A DNA stretch of 64,000 bases from AP-15 sp963812675 (GTDB lineage Bacteria; Pseudomonadota; Alphaproteobacteria; ATCC43930; CGMCC-115725): contig CAWEWR010000006.1 of the NCBI GenBank assembly GCA_963812675.1, positions 295,909 through 359,908 of the forward strand. The letters run 5' to 3'. How positions within the stretch are numbered: the stretch's first letter is position 1; every line of letters begins with the position of its first letter. The position numbers were made by a program, and so were the translations under genes. Shown here one piece after another: positions 59,963-64,000 of this stretch. The notes under the pieces were generated by a model. It was not told where the DNA came from. It worked only from the letters and a program-made list of their open reading frames with translations, and did not search any database.

Positions 59963-61264
59963 ATGACCTACGCCGGAGCTGTCGCGGCAAGTACGCGGGG
60001 GACATTCCGCTGGGTCCAACTGCTGGTCGGTATCGTCTGTATGGTGATGATCGCCAACCTGCAATACGGCTGGACTTTGTTTGTCGGCCCAATGAACAAA
60101 ACGCACGGATGGGCGGTCGCCGACATCCAGCTGGCTTTCAGCATTTTCATCGCCCTCGAGACGTGGCTGACACCGGTCCAGGGTTGGGTCGTCGATCGTC
60201 TCGGTCCACAACGTGGCCCGAAGCTGATGATCGCCGCCGGCGGGGTTCTGATCGGCATCGCCTGGATCATCAATGCCTATGCCGACAGTCTGCCGATGCT
60301 GTACCTCGGGGCCAGCATATCCGGGGTCGGCGCCGGCGGTATCTACGCGACCTGCGTCGGAAACGCGGTGAAGTGGTTTCCCGATCGGCGCGGTCTCGCC
60401 GTGGGCCTGACTGCGGCCGGTTTTGGTGCGGGTGCAGCCCTGACGGTCATCCCGATCCGCGCGATCATCGCCACCCAGGGCTATGCGGCGGCGTTCTTCT
60501 GGTTCGGCATATTGCAAGGCGCACTCGTCTTTCTGTTGGCGTGGCTGATGCGTGCCCCGCTGCCCGGTGAGCTTCCCCACACCGCGTCCGCCCGGGTGAT
60601 CCAGACGACACAAAGCTATTCGCCGCAGCAGATCCTGCGCTTCCCGGTATTTTGGGTGCTCTACGCGATGTTTGTCCTGGTTTCGGCCAGCGGGCTGATG
60701 GCGACGGCTCAGATCGCATTGATCGCGCGGGATTATAATGTTGCGGATACGGTGCTGCTTTGGGGCGGTACCACCTTGACTATCGCGCTGCTCGTCGACA
60801 ACGTCGCCAACGGGGCGGCGCGCCCGTTGTTCGGGTGGATTTCCGACCATATCGGTCGCGAGAACACAATGGCGATCGCGTTCGGCCTGGGCGGGGTCAG
60901 CTATTGGCTGCTCGGATCGGCGGGAACGGCCCCATGGGCCTTCGTGATCTTCGCCGGCCTCATCTTTCTGACCTGGGGCGAGATCTTCAGCCTGTTTCCC
61001 TCCACCTGCACCGACACCTTCGGCCCGAAATACGCGACCGCAAACCTGAGCCTTCTTTATACGGCCAAAGGCGCTTCGGCCTTTCTCGTTCCGCTCGCGA
61101 ACCTCATCAAGGCATCGACCGGTAGCTGGCACATGGTATTCGTCGTCACGGCCGCGATGAATTTCCTGGTGGTCGGCCTTGCCCTCTTCGTGCTTCGGCC
61201 GCTGCGTTCGCGACAGCTGACGGCGCCTGCGCCCGAATTTGCCGCCATCCACCGACCCACGTAG
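59963..61264 (+). CDS. oxlT: OxlT-type oxalate/formate MFS antiporter
   Basis: A 433-residue 12-helix major-facilitator protein. It matches OxlT in its first helix (VQLLVGIVCMVMIANLQYGWTLFVGPMNKTHGW), the ETWLTPVQGWVVDRLGPQRG loop, GVGAGGIYATCVGNAVKWFPDRRGLAVGLTAAGFGAGAALTVIPI, and GEIFSLFPSTCTDTFGPKYATANLSLLYTAKGASAF. It would exchange oxalate for formate across the inner membrane. The oxalate decarboxylation enzymes are not in the window. GGAGGAATTCGGAC precedes the ATG. Confidence 0.9.
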   Translation: MTYAGAVAASTRGTFRWVQLLVGIVCMVMIANLQYGWTLFVGPMNKTHGWAVADIQLAFSIFIALETWLTPVQGWVVDRLGPQRGPKLMIAAGGVLIGIAWIINAYADSLPMLYLGASISGVGAGGIYATCVGNAVKWFPDRRGLAVGLTAAGFGAGAALTVIPIRAIIATQGYAAAFFWFGILQGALVFLLAWLMRAPLPGELPHTASARVIQTTQSYSPQQILRFPVFWVLYAMFVLVSASGLMATAQIALIARDYNVADTVLLWGGTTLTIALLVDNVANGAARPLFGWISDHIGRENTMAIAFGLGGVSYWLLGSAGTAPWAFVIFAGLIFLTWGEIFSLFPSTCTDTFGPKYATANLSLLYTAKGASAFLVPLANLIKASTGSWHMVFVVTAAMNFLVVGLALFVLRPLRSRQLTAPAPEFAAIHRPT

Positions 61265-61327
61265 AGGCCAGGCATGGCCGCAGAGCTGGATCGATGCGGC
61301 CCATCGCGGTTCGGAGGTCAACCGGCA

Positions 61328-61708
61328 ATGCACAAGTCACTTTACCGATTAGTGTTCGTGATGGGCGCGGCGCTCGTGGCCGCTGCATGCGCGAATACCG
61401 GAGGAGCGACCTCTCAAAAGGAAGACATGCTCTCGAGCGCCGGCTTCGTACCGAAGAAAGCCGACGCTACGGCGCAGATGGCGGGCCTCAAATCGCTGCC
61501 GGCCCATCAATTCGTGGCGAGAAACCGAAACGGTAGAACACTCTATTTGTACGCCGATCGGACCGTGTGCGGCTGCATCTATGTCGGCGATCAGAATGCA
61601 TATGACCAATACCGGCAGCAAATGGCGGCGCGGCGGACCGCGACGGACGACCAGATCCGTGCCATTTTGAGCACCGCGCCGTTGCCCGGCGAAGAGGGGC
61701 TCCTCTAG
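61328..61708 (+). CDS. Putative lipoprotein
   Basis: A 126-residue protein with a lipoprotein signal (LYRLVFVMGAALVAAAC, lipobox Ala-Ala-Ala-Cys), then a polar mature part ending RNRNGRTLYLYADRTVCGCIYVGDQNAYDQYRQQM. Two close cysteines (CGC) are unusual for an outer-membrane lipoprotein. Function unknown. The ATG at 61328 is chosen because the signal begins there. Confidence 0.72.
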   Translation: MHKSLYRLVFVMGAALVAAACANTGGATSQKEDMLSSAGFVPKKADATAQMAGLKSLPAHQFVARNRNGRTLYLYADRTVCGCIYVGDQNAYDQYRQQMAARRTATDDQIRAILSTAPLPGEEGLL

Positions 61709-61883
61709 ACGCGCCGACGCGGCGTCGAGCGACAAGTCGGCGCCGTGAGCGCATTTGCCTTCCCGGACGAAAGGCGTAAAGTTCTTGAAGGCGGGTTGCG
61801 GTCCCCTCGTGACCAGAGACCGCAGAGCGCGCTGCCACGGGTGGCCCGCGGCCCTCGAACCAACGGTTCGCGGAGGGACGGTC

Positions 61884-62747
61884 ATGGCGATACGCAATCC
61901 AGTCGAATGGAGCGTCGATCAGTTCAGGCATGCCGCTTCGGCCGTCGAATCGGCAGGCCGCGCCGGGCGGCGGACGCGCGAGAACCTGCACTCGCCCCCG
62001 CCAGCCATCCGGAATATCAGAGTGTCCGATCTCGGACATGTCCTCGCCAAGGGGTATGACGATTTCGCGGCATATCGCACCAACGTCATTTTTCTCTGCG
62101 TGCTCTATCCGCTTGTCGGTCTCGTCCTGGCGCGGCTGGCATTCGGCTACGACCTGCTGCCGCTGATCTTCCCGCTCGCTTCCGGGTTTGCGCTGGTCGG
62201 CCCGCTAGCCGCGGTCGGCCTCAATGAAATGAGCCGGCGCCGCGAAGCGGGCATGGCGGTCACCTGGGCGGACGCGTTCGGGGTATTCAGCTCGCCCTCG
62301 TTCGGGGCGATCGTCGTGCTGGGACTGGTGTTGATGGCGATCTTTCTGTTGTGGCTGCTCGCCGCCGAGGCGATTTACCAGATTAGCTTGGGCCCGGCCC
62401 CGCCGGCCTCGCTGGGCGGTTTCGTGCACGACGTGCTCGCCACCCCGGCGGGGTGGACGATGATCGGCCTCGGCGTCGGAGTTGGGTTCCTCTTCGCCTT
62501 GCTGGTGCTGGCGATAAGCGTCATATCGTTTCCGTTGCTGCTCGATCGGGAAGTGGGGGTCGATACGGCCGTCCTGACATCGATCCGCGCAGTATTCACG
62601 AACCCGGGCCCCATGGCCGCTTGGGGGCTCATCGTCGCCGGTGGCCTTGTGATCGCGTCGATACCCTTTTTCCTCGGACTGATCATCGTGATGCCGGTGC
62701 TCGGGCACGCAACTTGGCACCTCTACCGCCAGATCGTGCCACGCTGA
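61884..62747 (+). CDS. DUF2189-domain inner-membrane protein
   Basis: A 287-residue protein. A cytosolic N-terminus (RVSDLGHVLAKGYDDFAAYRTNVIFLCVLYPLVGLVLARLA) leads into about six membrane helices, with LIFPLASGFALVGPLAAVGLNEMSRRREAG and SVISFPLLLDREVGVDTAVLTSIRAVFTNPGPMAAWGLIV, the conserved DUF2189 blocks. Homologues are sometimes called cytochrome c oxidase-associated, without proof. The ATG has GGAGGGACGGTC upstream; the longer frame to 61755 is unlikely. Confidence 0.85.
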   Translation: MAIRNPVEWSVDQFRHAASAVESAGRAGRRTRENLHSPPPAIRNIRVSDLGHVLAKGYDDFAAYRTNVIFLCVLYPLVGLVLARLAFGYDLLPLIFPLASGFALVGPLAAVGLNEMSRRREAGMAVTWADAFGVFSSPSFGAIVVLGLVLMAIFLLWLLAAEAIYQISLGPAPPASLGGFVHDVLATPAGWTMIGLGVGVGFLFALLVLAISVISFPLLLDREVGVDTAVLTSIRAVFTNPGPMAAWGLIVAGGLVIASIPFFLGLIIVMPVLGHATWHLYRQIVPR

Positions 62748-62802
62748 GGTCGGCAGCAGCCCACCGGCTATCGCGGCCGAATCTTCCGCCTCGCCGCAGC
62801 CT

Positions 62803-63111
62803 TCACAACCCGCTTCTGGCACTCAATTGCCGCAACCGCTCGGCGATGTGCCGGGTGACGGTCGGGAACGGATCTTGATCCAGCATGCGCGCGATCCGCT
62901 CCGCATAGGCCGAGCAGAGCAGAAGAGCCGGTCTGGCCAAATCGGGATCGCGTTGTGCCCGCTCGCAGACCTCAGCCAGCAACGCCATCTCCTTTTTCGG
63001 GATCCAGCGCGCTAGTTTTTCCAGATCGTTCGGTGCAACCGGGAGGCCGGGATCAAGGTTTTCCACCTCGGACGACGCCTCTGGTCCACCAGTAGTCGAT
63101 TGCGGCTGCAT
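62803..63111 (-). CDS. Small hypothetical protein
   Basis: A 102-residue helical soluble protein (PNDLEKLARWIPKKEMALLAEVCERAQRDPDLARPALLLCSAYAERIARMLDQDPFPTVTRHIAERLRQL). No family is recognised. The ATG at 63111 follows GGAGAGTGCCC. It converges on the DUF2189 gene, with 55 bases between. Confidence 0.55.
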   Translation of the reverse strand: MQPQSTTGGPEASSEVENLDPGLPVAPNDLEKLARWIPKKEMALLAEVCERAQRDPDLARPALLLCSAYAERIARMLDQDPFPTVTRHIAERLRQLSARSGL

Positions 63112-63577
63112 GGGCACTCTCCGTCAACTCCAGCCGAATGCGGCCTCATCACGCGTTCATCACGGCGAGGCGCCCTACACTGGAGCGGCTGTCTTTCGGA
63201 CAGGCGATTTTCGGACAGCCGTTTGCCGCGCTAAACAATGGGTCTTGATAGTCGCGTTCACTAGTCAAGGTCGCAGTCACGTCTCAAGATACAGCATAGC
63301 TGCGGATTGGAAATTTCTCAACTGTCATGAGCGGCAATCTCGTGCAATAAGAACGATACCCATAACGGCAGGAAATTTGAGCGTCCGAGATTGGACGTAC
63401 CCGTAAAGGTATTCGGTGGGATATTGGACAATCCTATGACAGAATGGATGATAATAAGAAATTAATAGATCACTGATATCAACTTTGTGCTAGCTCACGA
63501 TAGACCGGGTTGCAATCTGTGGTTGACGACCCCGAGAAGCTCGGTTTTACGGCAGATCATCGGCGAGCGGTCGCGCC
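63112..63577. other. Intergenic region, AT-rich
   Basis: No gene is supported. The part from 63290 to 63480 is much richer in A and T than the flanks and probably contains promoters. The sequence around 63187-63222 has an inverted pair GGCTGTC/GACAGCC with two direct TTTCGGACAG copies. Confidence 0.4.
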
Positions 63578-64000
63578 ATGGTCGTTCCCACACCCGCCAC
63601 TGTCGTGAAGCCATTCATGAGCTTTCTGATATCTACTTTTGGGCGAAGACGCTGTGCCGAAGCTCGGCTGCTCCAGAGCACGCTCGAAAATATCGGCGAG
63701 GGTTTGAGCGTCTTTGACAGCCGGGGGCGGTTGATCGCATGGAACTCTCGCTTCTGCGAACTGCTCGAATTGCCGCCCGATCTCCCGGTCGGTGCGCCGC
63801 TTCGCGATATCCTGCTGCTTCAGGCGGCTCGCGGTGATTTCGGTCGTGACGACCCCTCAGTCGAGGTTGCCAAGCGTCTCGAGAGTTTCTATCGAGACGT
63901 ACCGACGAGAAAGGAGCGCGTGACTCCCCGAGGACGGACCCTGCAGATCAGCCGCCGGGCAATGCCGGACGGGGCGATTGTCTCGGTTTACTCGGATGTA
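63578..64000 (+). CDS. PAS-domain sensor protein (partial, 3' end outside window)
   Basis: The first 141 codons contain a PAS domain of the PAS-7 type: LLQSTLENIGEGLSVFDSRGRLIAWNSRFCELLELPPDLPVGAPLRDILLLQAARGDFG, then RTLQISRRAMPDGAIVSVYSDV. Such domains usually precede histidine kinase or diguanylate cyclase outputs, which would lie beyond 64000. An alternative ATG is at 63617. Confidence 0.7.
   Translation, partial: MVVPTPATVVKPFMSFLISTFGRRRCAEARLLQSTLENIGEGLSVFDSRGRLIAWNSRFCELLELPPDLPVGAPLRDILLLQAARGDFGRDDPSVEVAKRLESFYRDVPTRKERVTPRGRTLQISRRAMPDGAIVSVYSDV

Noticed and set aside
59939..61333. 464-codon leftward frame opposite the antiporter gene
   Set aside because: It is antisense to a clear 12-helix transporter. 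The Asp/Arg/His-rich translation is typical of the complement of hydrophobic codons.
63110..63406. 98-codon rightward frame in the AT-rich gap
   Set aside because: It overlaps the start of the opposite helical protein gene and has no recognisable domain.

Overview
The window is GC-rich chromosomal DNA whose gene content, codon use and dispersed palindromic repeats fit an alphaproteobacterium, probably a soil or root-associated member of the Hyphomicrobiales or Rhodospirillales (Bradyrhizobium-like). The group is inferred from the complete urea ABC transporter locus urtABCDE, a PutA without an N-terminal DNA-binding domain, Tad-pilus proteins, an OxlT-type antiporter, DUF5681/terminase pairs and the repeats. 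No 16S gene is present, so the genus is not established.

Layout. 1-4.2 kb: a regulator/membrane-protein pair, an S9 prolyl-oligopeptidase-type peptidase, a truncated methyltransferase-like gene and a small sigma-factor-like gene pair. 4.3-7.7 kb: two LysR regulators around a two-domain cupin gene that appears frameshifted, plus a DUF2255 gene. 7.7-14 kb: an eroded zone with a HigBA toxin-antitoxin module inside permuted pieces of a dehydrogenase gene, a beta-lactamase-fold hydrolase with a decayed partial second copy 2.6 kb away, and a frameshifted glutathione S-transferase. 14.4-29.9 kb: mostly ordinary genes, namely a GFA protein, a methyltransferase divergent from an ArsR-rhodanese regulator, an SDR, TadE/TadG/Flp pilus genes, a flavoprotein, a large MscS channel, a modular WcbI-domain protein with a PAS protein, and putA.

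29.9-46.5 kb is an accessory, defence-rich region. It holds a toxin/immunity-like pair, an orphan BrnA antitoxin, a four-gene-size signalling unit (SMC/RecF-like ATPase, soluble histidine kinase, and a receiver fused to an aminoglycoside-phosphotransferase-like kinase that is split by one in-frame TGA), and a complete type I restriction-modification operon with an abortive-infection-like gene between hsdS and hsdR. Two terminase large-subunit genes lie as direct repeats on either side of the restriction operon, and a third terminase scrap abuts the signalling unit. The right-hand copy still has its DUF5681 partner. A cluster of five short inverted/direct repeats and a tRNA-Pro(CGG) gene end the region.

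46.5-64 kb returns to housekeeping content: an asparaginase-like protein with an aldo/keto reductase, an ECF sigma factor divergent from an OmpR-type response regulator, urtABCDE, an NTF2-like protein, an AmiD-type amidase with a TerB/DnaJ protein, an oxalate/formate-type antiporter, a lipoprotein, a DUF2189 membrane protein, and the start of a PAS-domain sensor cut by the window end.

The best candidate for an undescribed system is the ATPase / histidine kinase / receiver-kinase unit at 31175-35346. Its operon structure and catalytic motifs are visible in the sequence. Its role in phage or plasmid conflict is inferred only from its neighbours.
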